The notes beneath the pieces were generated by a model. That model searched no databases. It saw only the letters and a program-made list of their open reading frames with translations, and was not told where the DNA came from. From Cudoniella acicularis (lineage: Eukaryota; Ascomycota; Leotiomycetes; Helotiales; Helotiaceae), in NCBI GenBank assembly GCA_013054445.1, contig JAAMPI010000433.1, positions 1-38,063 of the forward strand: DNA of 38,063 nt. The letters are read 5' to 3'. The stretch's first letter is position 1. Each line of letters starts with the position of its first letter. The position numbers and the translations under genes were made by a program. Shown here one piece after another: positions 11,478 to 20,664 of this stretch.

Positions 11478-13318
11478 TCAAAGACCATTACTCGCACAGG
11501 TAAAAACACCACCAACATTTCCAGCATGATAGCTATCAATGATACTTTGAACACTAGTATACGTACCAGCGCCAAGGAAGAAAACCCCAATAATGATTAT
11601 GACAATGTTCAAAGCGAGCATCGAGTATCCGTAGACTGACTGTTCCTTGAGCCATGTTACGCCGCCGTCAACTCTCCTCATCCGAATGTAGGCTACGCCC
11701 CAGAATATGAAGCCGAAGAAAGAGTCGAAGAGTGAAGACATTAGTGATAGTAGGTCGGAGAAGAAGGGAATGACTTCGGCGATGATGAATGCACCACTGA
11801 AAAGAACAAAGGTTAGTATAGAAGTAAGGTATAAAGGAAATGATCACTTACATCCAAGTACATGCAAGAATACCTGCCCATGCAGCCCAACCAACGACAG
11901 TATGGCTAGACTTATGTCTCGTTCCCTCAAAAATGCGGAAGAAGATGAACCTAGCCGAGACCGAGGCATACAGAACCCCCAAGAAGATCAAAGTCGGAAT
12001 CATGAAAGAAAACGAGACCTTCTTGTAGATCCCGTTGCCCAAAGAACCGAAAGCGGGGGAAGTGTTGTATTGATTTCCAGTGTAGGCGTAAACGACAGAT
12101 CCGACACAGCCAAAGACAATAACCTCAGCGATCGTAACGGCCCAGAGAGCCTTGGGGAAATCCCTAGGGTTTTTCATCTCGGCGATGAAGCTGGGGAGGG
12201 TGATTTGTCCAATGAATGTGTAGCTGATGTTCAAGAAAGCGCTCATTCCCATGACGAAAGTCGTGCCTGCGACAGGGATTGCTGTGACGATGGGAGGGCC
12301 GCCGTGCATACCAGTTACTGGGTTGACATAGTTGGGATCGGGGTTGTAGTTGGCTGGGTGCGCTTCGATTCCTGCGAAGATTGAGGCGAGCAAGACAGAA
12401 ATGAAAGTGAAGAACGCAGAGACTGTTGCTAGTCTAGCTAATGCTGAAAATGTTCTTGGAAGAGAGCAGATCCAGCAGATAATTGTGGCAATAACTGCGA
12501 AGACGATGGTGCATTGGCTGTGATTGGTGATAGTGTTCAAGTATTTGGCACTGACGAGCACATGTAAACCCTGTTCAGGTTAGTGAGAGCCCATAGGCAG
12601 AAAGAGCTCTCAAATCTACCTGAATAAAAGTGTTGTTCAAGATGAACATGACTGCTGTTGCGTACCATGCCCAGGTTTTACCCCAGAAAAGCATCTGTCC
12701 GATATCACAAACATCTCGAACTTCCGGGTGTCTGAGACAAAATTCCCAGACAACAAGGGAAGTGTATAAGACAAGTCCAGCTACTACGACTGTTAAGATC
12801 AAGCTTGGAACAAGCCCCAGGACGGAGTAGCTGTATGGGAATGACATGATGGCTAAGCAGATGTATTCGGAGAAAAGGAGTGCAGCAGTCTATAAGTCCT
12901 GTATTAGCCTCTGTCCAAAAACCAATAAAACCAGGCTCGAATAGTTTCCAGTTCAGGGGAGGAAGTGGATATAGCTTCTTTGCCGACTCTCAACAGTAAA
13001 AAAAAAGGAAGGGATTGTACTTGCCTTTGGCCAACTACATGTTCTGTACTGGATATCATTTCCAGACTCCAATTCAATTTGCTTTCCCAAAATATCAGAT
13101 CCATCATCCACGCTTCCCACGTCAGTACCCCTCAAATGAGGGAGGACAGGGGCAATTCTTGCCCCAACGGGCTTTTCGCTGGCTCCATAATTGTTTCGAC
13201 CCCCGGTTTCTGCATCGAAATCGCCGCCGCTACCAATGCCAGAGTCGGTTTTGGAATCATCAAAGATTGGTTTATTTGAGTTTAGGCCCGAAGGAGAATT
13301 GTCTTTTCCTAACGCCAT
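11478..13318 (-). CDS. Neutral amino-acid permease, AAAP family (Mtr-like)
   Basis: Predicted 533-residue amino-acid/auxin permease-family transporter similar to Neurospora Mtr, an H+-coupled importer of neutral amino acids at the plasma membrane. Exons are 13025–13318, 12620–12889, 11852–12570 and 11478–11796; all phases agree. The hydrophilic N-terminus (about 95 residues, Gly/Ser/Asp-rich) leads into YRTCSWPKTAALLFSEYICL and the first helix, then MSFPYSYSVLGLVPSL. Other marks are VRDVCDIGQMLFWG, FIGQITLPSFIAEMKNPRDF and the C-terminal GGVTWLKEQSVYGYSMLALN. About 10–11 hydrophobic helices can be counted. The first intron (12890–13024, 135 nt) starts with GCAAGT rather than GT; no GT nearby keeps the frame. 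The other introns (49 and 55 nt) are ordinary GT–AG. The start is the first Met of the exon, with good coding character directly after it. Confidence 0.9.
12890..13024 (-). other. GC–AG intron in the permease gene
   Basis: On the minus strand the exon ends TGGCCAAAG and the intron begins GCAAGTAC and ends CTTATAG. Joining AAG to ACT gives the family-conserved SWPK|TAALLFSEY. A GT donor two codons downstream would break the frame. GC–AG introns are a known minor class that otherwise match the GT–AG consensus, as this one does (AAG|GCAAGT). Confidence 0.8.
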
Positions 13319-14288
13319 TTTCGCGATGGATAATGGACAATTGGGCTGTAGGGAATGGGGTGAGAATTGAGTGGTTGGAACAAGAGCATGTAAGCAGTGA
13401 GCACTGAATCTCTCAATTAAATCGATATATACGCGTGCCGTGGAGTCGGTCGCTCGTTGACGGTTGCCTGTTGGATTGATAGTTGTCGTGAAACCAGTAG
13501 ATTCGATTTCTGAGGGAGAAGGATAAGAAAGGCGGCAAAAATGTGGGAAATGCTTACTAGCACCCTTCTGTAATACCTACGTAAGGCTTGGTCCCGAGCA
13601 CTAAACTTTCGGGTCCTCAGTAATAGTATGCTCAAAAGCACCTATCAGGGTGCAACGGTGCGGGTTCTAAGCTCCAGTTGGCAGTTGGTAAAGACCGTCA
13701 TCAAAACTAATGCTAGTAAATTGCCAGGAAGCATGTCGAGGATCCTAGTGCTGGTTGGAGGATATCCCCGAGGAACGGCACGGCGCCTCATTTTGCATCA
13801 TTACTATTTCGAAATAACTTTTCACCCCTGTAATTGCGATATTCGAAAGAACAGGGCTTGAAGCTTGAGCCCATACAAGCTTGTGGCTCAAAAGCCGGTA
13901 TGGGGAAAGATCTCCCTTCTGCATCTGCATTAACAGGGTTCTGTGTGCCGGCCGCGCCATGTCTTTGAAGTTCGGTTCCCAAGTTGTAATTACGTATTTT
14001 ATGACGAGAAATTGTGAAGAAGCAACCGCGGTGTAAATATCGTTTTCAGGTCAAATTCAAAACGAGGCTTTCTTTCTTTCCGATTCGAAGGTGGGAGGCT
14101 TCCCACCAAAAGTGTGGGGTAGTGGCACGTGATGATCAGGATGCCGAATTTCGAGACTTTGTTACTAGTTCTCAGGAATACATTTCTGCTGTTGTATAAA
14201 GTAATACGAATTTATCTTGGGGTGTATATAGTTTTGTGTGCTCGAAGGAAGACTATTGTTTGATAATACAATATTTTCATCATTTCTT
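13319..14288. other. Intergenic: permease promoter and left flank of HNH units
   Basis: Nearly 1 kb without a convincing gene. The right part is AT-rich and leads to the AGTATT that borders the first HNH unit. A CACGTGATG box lies near 14127. Several short frames here lack protein-like composition. Confidence 0.4.
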
Positions 14289-14295
14289 GAGTATT

Positions 14296-16061
14296 CTATG
14301 AGATGGTTAGTAGGCCTCCGGTTTTATGCTATGCCTCTTTGGGCTATACTTTTCATCACAGCCTTTATCTTCGCTATCTGCTGTGACGTAGCCGTTGTTG
14401 CCTCAGGTAACAAGAAGTGCATTTAGCTAGTTTTGCTGTGAAACCTGAATCTATGGCTTTCCACCTACTCCTTCTACCGCCTTGTGTCTCTATCGTTGTC
14501 GTAGATCTCTTTATCATCCCAAGATGGCCACAGCGGATCCGCCACCCTTTCTAGCACAACGACGCCCACCTAAGCCCCCCCGCGAACTGGGTTACCGACA
14601 AGATATCTGCTTCCTCCATCCCGGATATCACACATCCAATCTGCTTCTAAACCTTCCACGCGTAGATAGCACAGTAGCAGCAGTGGATGCTACTCCTGCC
14701 TACGGTGTACATCATAGGACAGCTCTTCTAGCATGTCAGATCATCGCCGGTAACGCTTTTGACAATAGCCGTTTCGCGGTCGATAGGGAGGGTCGACAGC
14801 CAGTCCAGGTACCGCTAGACGGAGTCTTGACAGACAGCAAGTATTATTTCATCGTTGACGGCTCTGGTAAAGTGTTCCCCTCTTTCTTCCCTTCTAACAA
14901 TCCTCGCTAAATCTTATAGATCTATATCCTATTGTTCCCAGCTTCCAAGATTGGCAGTTTCCCCATGATCGCATCCCCGATTTCTGGCCTCCAGCCGCCG
15001 CCTCCTCGGCCGATAGTTGTGGTATTACAAACATCGATTTTGCTCTCGATAGGGCCTATCTCGTACCGCAGAAGGAAAGAACTTGGTATGAGGACAATGA
15101 TATGTCGAGATACGGGGTGGGTCTACCTGATATTGACAACCAAGTAAATATCCTCTCTCTTAGAAAGGATATACACCACTATTTCGATAATCGATGGTTC
15201 GTTATTGTTCCTAAGATTACTAACGGCGAAACCGAAAGCGCGACTCCCTCTATCCAATTCATTACGCATATTATCTCGCGAGAAGCGGCGGGAATATGGC
15301 CAATATATCATAATACTCTTGTCGAATCCCTCCATGATGGTTCTGAAGCTTATCTTTTTGCCCGATTTGCTTGGGCTATCCTTTTCCGGGCCAAGTCCTT
15401 CGTCATCAAGGGTCGTCCACGTTATGTTATTCAGATCCATAAAGATGAGGAAGGCGAAATAGAGTACAAAGCAGAGCATTTGACTAGCATAATACTCAGT
15501 TCTAAGTACGGTAGTGGCGGATCATAGGCAGCAACCCTAAAGAAGAGGAAGTCCGAGCTAGGTAGCGCAGTAAACGACGAGGGAAATCCTATAGAATCGT
15601 CTAGTGAGGATAGCGATACTAGCATGGAGGAGATGGACGGCCTGTGGGATATGATAGATTAGGAAGGGAGAAGGCAGAGAAGACAAGATCCGTTAGATGA
15701 AACCGTCCCCGATGATAAGGTGTATCCAGCATCGGACGTTGAGGCGGACCTCAGGGAGGCTTTACGCAAGGGCACATTAGAGCAGTAGACAGAGGAGGAC
15801 CCTCAGGATGTAGAGAGGATATTGTGACTAAAGTAAATAATTACGCCCTGAAAGTCTAGACAAAATAATATATATTCAACTTCTGCGATAAAGTTAGTTT
15901 TTTTAGTACTATAGGGGAGTTATATCACGTTTCTTCTACCTAGGGATGAAAAAATTGTATATTATTTAAGTATTCAAGAAGACCCTGGTTAGCAGACCCT
16001 CAAAAACAGCGACCAAAGCCCCCGAAAATAGCAGCTCGTTAACCGTTATACTATATAATAG
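14296..16061 (+). mobile_element. Candidate HNH mobile unit 1
   Basis: This 1,766-bp unit starts CTATGAGATGGTTAGTAGG and ends AACCGTTATACTATATAATAG. It is bordered left (14290–14295) and right (16062–16067) by AGTATT. Its ends match those of unit 2, while the two internal genes are quite different. The terminal tetranucleotides CTAT/ATAG are inverted, and GGTTAG near the left end has an inverted relative, AACGGTTAA, near the right end. The cargo is a decayed HNH gene. No transposase or integrase is seen inside. The element reading is inference; a plain tandem duplication with diverged centres is the alternative. Confidence 0.5.
14524..15827 (+). pseudogene. HNH-nuclease-domain gene, probably decayed by stops
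   Basis: Fungal HNH_2-type protein. Exon 1 is 14524–14866 and exon 2 starts at 14920, after a 53-nt intron (GTAAAG … CTTATAG) that gives DGSG|DLYPIVPSF; the Met at 14524 opens MATADPPPFLAQRRPP. The N-terminal 120 residues are followed by the nuclease core: CGIT, AYLVPQKERTW, DNQVNILSLRKDIHHYFD and VIVPK. The first catalytic His of the usual AHLVP motif is Tyr here (TAT), one C-to-T step from His; the Asn and second His remain. The frame meets TAG at 15525 (316 residues), yet coding-like acidic sequence (KKRKSELGSAV, ESSSEDSDTSMEEMD) continues in the same frame through TAG at 15660 and 15786 to TGA at 15825. Each TAG is one C-to-T change from CAG, as repeat-induced point mutation would make. 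It may instead be a shorter functional protein ending at 15527. Confidence 0.65.
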
Positions 16062-16067
16062 AGTATT
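15921..16067. repeat. Right-end repeat, copy 1
   Basis: This segment aligns with 17439–17634. Both run from TATAT-ACG through TTGTATATTATTT, the AAAAACAGCG block and CGAAAAT to AACCGTTAYACTATATAATAG followed by AGTATT. Copy 1 lacks about 45 nt found in copy 2. The differences are largely transitions, as expected if both copies have taken C-to-T mutation. Confidence 0.85.
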
Positions 16068-16203
16068 CTATGAGACGGTTAGTGGGGCGCGCAAACTTTG
16101 TCTAGGTGCGCGGCCTCTTTGAGTTTAGCAGCGGCGATTACGCCATGCTATTTACCGTCTTCCCATTGTTAAACCTTCGCCTACCATCTACAAGCTATCC
16201 ACG

Positions 16204-17494
16204 ATGTCATCTTCTCCTGCTCATTCCAGCTCCTCAGACTCTGGCTCCTCACAACCCAACACCCCCCTACAGCTCAAAAACATCATCGAAGAGCACCACA
16301 AAGTCACTCTCCCACACTTCGCAGACGCTCTACCGCATTCCGCAGACGCTCTACAACACTCCGCAGACGCTCTACAACACTCCNCAGACGCTCTACTACA
16401 CTCCGCAGACGCTCAACTACACCCCGCAGACACTTCCTCCCCCTCCAACCTGCCCCAAATCTCCACCATGGCCCCAAAAGATCGCTCAGGAGGACGGGAT
16501 GTCCATATCTACGATATCAAAGACCCTAGTACAGTACTTGGTGGTCTACGGCTCACAAATGGCGTCACAAACGCCAACTTCTATTCAATGGTCGAGATTA
16601 TTTGCTTGTTTACAAGTAACTTCGAATTACAAGATAAAGGCAATACCAAAATCGAGAAGGATAATAACCCGCTTCGACCAGGAAACTATTATATTCACGC
16701 TACTAGTAAATTTTATATAATTACGTTTATTGTTCTTAACTAATTAGACTTTATTAACAGGTCCTTTCTCAGTTAATAGTGAGCCATGGTTACTTCGTAC
16801 AATATCCCTTACTACTGGAACTCGTGTTCAATCCTTTTGTGACGCTGTCCGTTCGCGGGATAGTCGATGTGTCATATCTGGGGAAAAGGTTGTTACGGCA
16901 CATCTTGACGAATGGACGGGCTTTGAGGCCGCTCATGTCTTTCCACTAGCCTATGAAGGCCACTGGACTCAGAATAACTACAATCGCTGGATTACAATTC
17001 CACCACAATCAGGAGGAACTATTAATTCAGTACAGAACGGCATATTACTTAGGTCTGATATTCACCAGCTATTTAATACTTATAAACTCTCAATTAACCC
17101 TAATGTATGGAAAGTATTATATTTTAATTAAAGATATAGTAGCTAATGAGTATCTTAGGACGATTATAAGATTGTGTACTTTACTATTGATGGAAAGAAT
17201 CTTGCTGGCAAACATCTGGACCAACAGTTTCGTGAGGACCCTCAACGACCTATTGATCAGCTTTTGCGATGGCACTTTAGGCAGGCTGTCCTAGCAAATA
17301 TGAGGGGCGCTGGCGAGCCTACGTTCGAGCATGACTTCCCGCCTGGCTCGGATATAGTTGGTGATATTCTCTGTGGTCCAAAGGCTGGAGAAAGGATGGA
17401 GTTTGAGCTCTTTAGTCGTCTAGCAGCTCAGGTTGAATTATATGACGACGTTTTCTTCTGCCTAGGCAAGAAAATTTGTATATTATTTGTCTAA
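16204..17494 (+). CDS. HNH-nuclease-domain protein, apparently intact
   Basis: Predicted 393-residue fungal HNH_2-type protein; a nuclease role is inferred from family, and its target is unknown. Exons are 16204–16705, 16761–17104 and 17159–17494, with introns of 55 and 54 nt (GTAAAT … TTAACAG and GTATGG … TCTTAG). An N-terminal Ser-rich leader and a 7-residue repeat (LQHSADA type, residues 36–77) precede the conserved start RDVHIYDIKDPSTVLGGLRL. The nuclease core reads RCVISGE, FEAAHVFPLAYEGHW, SVQNGILLRSDIHQLF, so the H–N–H residues are all present. The C-terminal part has DQLLRWHFRQAVLANMRGAG and EHDFPPGSD. The final 18 residues (YDDVFFCLGKKICILFV plus the stop) come from sequence shared with the non-coding end of unit 1, so the C-terminus may be element-derived. 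One N at 16384 lies in the repeat. Confidence 0.82.
16309..16434 (+). repeat. Six 21-nt tandem repeats coding for 7 residues
   Basis: Six in-frame copies of a 21-nt unit like CTACAACACTCCGCAGACGCT encode variants of L-x-H-S-A-D-A. The second to fifth are nearly identical at DNA level. An ambiguous base (N) at 16384 inside copy four suggests that the repeat was hard to assemble or varies between reads. Confidence 0.92.
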
Positions 17495-17634
17495 GTATTC
17501 ACAATTCACAATTGAACTATTAACATTTTTGGGTGTATATACAAGGGGACCTTGGTTAGTATATCCTTAAAAACAGCGGCCAAACCCCTCGAAAATCGCA
17601 GCCTGCTAACCGTTACACTATATAATAGAGTATT
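17439..17634. repeat. Right-end repeat, copy 2
   Basis: Partner of 15921–16067. Its first 56 nt overlap the end of the HNH coding sequence of unit 2; the rest is non-coding and ends in ACTATATAATAG plus AGTATT. Confidence 0.85.
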
Positions 17635-17803
17635 ACTTGCAATAACCTCACTCCTTACTATTAGTGCCCTTTTGGATTTCTGTCGCACATAATATATTTG
17701 AACTCTCCTCTAATCTACAATGTTAAATGCTTTGACTTCTGAAACATCAGTCTTTTCTAATGCTGAATACGATATATCAAAATCCCATCTTCAGAAAGTC
17801 TTC

Positions 17804-20244
17804 TCAAGATCTATTCGCTAGTTCTATTGCTTTAGCTGCAGCTTCTTCGAAATCATCAAAAGCATGTAATGGCAGGCCGGATTCCGCAATCTGTTCCATT
17901 TATTAGTAATTGTCAAAAAGCAGAGAAGGTCAAGCCAAACTCACAATCCTCTGCCCTTTCTCTTCATTTGTCCCACGAATCCTAACCACAACAGGCAGCC
18001 TCATATCCAACTCCTTAAAAGCTAACAAAACCCCATTAGCGATCATATCCCCCAAAGTCAATCCTCCAAAAATGTTCACAAAGATAACCTTAACTCTCTC
18101 ATCCTGAAGAATAACCTGGAAACTCTTCTTGACCGTTTCACTGGTCGCTTTTCCACCAGTATCCAAGAAGTTGGCGGCTTTGCCACCAGCGTCAGCCAGG
18201 GCATCAACTGTGTTCATAGCAAGGCCTGCTCCATTAACCAAAGTTCCAATGTTTCCATTTCCTGCGAGTTTGATATACACAATCCCGTCCTTTTCTGCTT
18301 CCACTTCTTGAGGGTGTTCGTCTTCGATTCGGCGGAATGCGTGGATGTCTTCCTGGCGTTTTGTGCTCCGGAATGCTGCGTCGTCGAAACCGAAGTTGGC
18401 ACCTACTACTTTAAGCTCTCCTAACCGCTCGACAAAGAGAGTTTCCAGAAGAAATGCCTCCTTTTTCATGTATAGATCGACCAGGCCATTGATCAACTTT
18501 GGCAACGACTCTTGGGAAGAGCTTCCGAGTTGTAAATGTTCGGCAATGGCTGGGACTAGGCTAGCATTAAATCCTTGCCTGTAATCGAAGGGGAACTTCT
18601 TTGCTTCTGCATGTGGATTTTCAGGATCGGTTGCTGGCGAAGCTATGATGCACGGTGAAAGGCTTTTTCGATCCACAGCTACAGCAAGCATCCGCCGCCG
18701 TCCCTTTCCAGAATATTCAGAAGCATTGATACCTCTCTCTCGAAGCAGATCAAGGGCGAGATCTTCTCTGATGTAGAGGTTTCGCTTCTGGGTCTGTAGT
18801 ATTGACTTGGATCCATGAGACTGGAGTGTAGGTCGAACTCCCCTCAGAGTATGCATTCCTCTGCGTTGCGAAGAACCAGTAGTGCTTGTACCGCTACTGG
18901 CCCTTCCCGATTGCCCAAAGAGTGTTTTCATAGCCTCTCCAAACTTTGTGGGGTGATTGACCATCGTCACACCTGCTTGCTCAAGTCGCTTGATTTTTGC
19001 TAACGCATCTGGTTCGCCTGGCAAAGCGAAAGCACCAGCATGTCCCATGACTCGTCCGGGGGCACAATTGATACCTCCAATGATCGCTGAAATTGGTCTG
19101 CAAAAAAAAATTGTTAGCACACTTGCCCCCAAAATTTAAAGAAAGCTAGCTTACTTTGGATTGGAACACCTCTTTCTGTATTCTGAGATCCATTCTGCAG
19201 CATCCATTTCAGCCGAGCCACCGATCTCCCCAATCAGCACAATGCCTTCAGTATCATCATCATTTTCAAAAATCTTGAGAGCATCGACAAAGTTGGTACC
19301 CGCGAGGACATCGCCTCCCATTCCTATGCACAGACTTTGGCCGAGGCCAGCTCTGGTTGTAGATGCCACAGCTACGTAATATTTAGCCAAACATACATCT
19401 CAAGAGAAGACGGATTTACCTTCATAGCTCAAAGTTCCAGACTTTGCAACAATACCTATACGACCTGGTATGAAACAGGGAAGTGGTTGAAATCCAATTC
19501 TGCATTTCCCAATCGCAGAAATGATTCCTGGAGCATTCGCACCCACCAGTCGAGATTTCGATTGCGTTTTCAGAATCGAATGTATCTATTCTCTTAATGA
19601 GAATTATTACAAAAATTTCAGAGGTGTTGCTTACTCTCAGTATGTCATGAATAGGAATATGCTCAGCGACCGCCACAATCAGTGGGACCTCGGCCTCAAT
19701 TGCTTCTTCAATCGCAGCGGGAGCTTGATGGGCTGCAACATAGATACCTGTAGCATCAGGCTTCAACTTCTCCATAGCCTATAGAGAAATACGGTCAGTA
19801 AAAATCAAGAAATAAACATGATTAATCATTTACCTCTCTCACTGTAGGCAGGACCGGTCGTCCGAGATGCTCGCCATTCTTCCCAGGCGTCACACCCCCA
19901 ACAATATTAGTGCCCCATTCTATACTCTCTTTTGCATTTGCAGTTGCCTGTTAACATAAATTCAGGTTCAATTTTGTTTAAATTCTTCTTTGGAAAACTC
20001 ACTTGTTTCCCTGAAAAGAAGATCAGTCACGGGCTTGCAACAGAAAGGGAGGGTAGAAAATACCAGTAAATCCTTGAAAAATAACCCTCGTATCCTTTCC
20101 GATCCTTAGATTCCCAATTGTATCCTCATACCCTCGTCTTCGAGCTGTCGTACTAAACGAAAGGGCACTTTTTCCTAAAATGTATTTCCTCATCGACGTT
20201 GTGCAATGCACGGGGTGACCCCGCATGACCTGTCGACGAATCAT
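17804..20244 (-). CDS. Succinyl-CoA synthetase-like alpha–beta fusion, mitochondrial
   Basis: Single 689-residue protein joining a succinate–CoA ligase alpha subunit to a shortened beta subunit. Exons are 20064–20244, 20003–20010 (8 nt), 19834–19947, 19635–19778, 19420–19585, 19155–19371, 17945–19097 and 17804–17890; phases agree throughout. The N-terminus (Arg/Ser-rich, to about 35) looks like a mitochondrial presequence. Alpha half: [10 protein letters not shown] (CoA site), [45 protein letters not shown] and GHAGA, with the phosphohistidine His at about 296. A linker of about 340–381 is again basic and Ser/Arg-rich. Beta half starts [20 protein letters not shown] and keeps [37 protein letters not shown] and IFVNIFGG. 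It lacks about 90 residues of the ATP-grasp N-lobe (no GGRGKG-type loop) and has LETLF where EINPL is usual. Catalysis by the beta half is therefore doubtful. It may be a regulatory paralogue; true subunits are likely elsewhere. Confidence 0.88.
20003..20010 (-). other. 8-nt micro-exon of the synthetase-like gene
   Basis: The minus-strand sequence TTTTCAG|GGAAACAA|GTGAGT gives an 8-nt exon. It supplies the last two bases of Gly plus Lys and Gln, completing the conserved CoA-site motif FTGKQ. Flanking introns are 53 nt (20011–20063) and 55 nt (19948–20002). Without this exon the frame is lost, so its inclusion is supported by both phase and motif. Confidence 0.85.
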
Positions 20245-20664
20245 TGCGTTCGTTCCCTAACCCAGTAAAATTTTCGGAGAACCATGAAGCAAATCTACAC
20301 TTGAGAATCTATCAGAGAGAAAAATGTATATAAATATTGGGGAAGTAAGAAACATCTGGATCAAGAGAAGTTGCCGAGAAGAGAGTGAAGGAAAGTAGCC
20401 GGGAATAAGGTGGTTTAGTAGTGGGGTTGGCACGTGCGGATAGTGGGGGAAATGGCCCTCGGCTTTTATAAAGGCTGTATGGTTGTGAGACTGAGACTTC
20501 AAGAGGGTTTAATAGCTTTGAGCTGAGCAGGCCTTAGGATTCCTTTTTCTTACATAGATGATAATCGAGTCGAGTCTAATAAAGATGGAGCGGAAAATTC
20601 AAAGAAGGTAATAATAGCCACTTGTCTGGAGATTGCGTCTCGAAAAGTTCTGTAGAAGACTGCA
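20245..20664. promoter_or_regulatory. Promoter region of the synthetase-like gene
   Basis: Spacer upstream of the minus-strand synthetase-like start. It contains a CACGTG box near 20431. No gene-like frame was accepted. Confidence 0.35.

Larger units (their letters stand above)
16068..17628 (+). mobile_element. Candidate HNH mobile unit 2
   Basis: This 1,561-bp unit starts CTATGAGACGGTTAGTGGGG and ends AACCGTTACACTATATAATAG. It is bordered by AGTATT at 16062–16067 (shared with unit 1) and at 17629–17634. The last roughly 190 bp align with the end of unit 1 apart from an insertion of about 45 nt, and the differences are mostly transitions. The outer flanks of the pair do not resemble each other beyond AGTATT, which defines sharp borders. 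The cargo is an apparently intact HNH gene. Mobility is inferred, not shown. Confidence 0.5.

Noticed and set aside
11707..12384. A 225-codon plus-strand frame
   Set aside because: It lies antisense to the conserved third and fourth exons of the permease; its composition is that of a mirror frame and it has no family features.
14289..17634. The HNH genes as homing endonucleases inside group I introns or inteins
   Set aside because: They have their own spliceosomal introns and promoters, are not nested in another coding gene, and no intron-core or intein motifs are seen.
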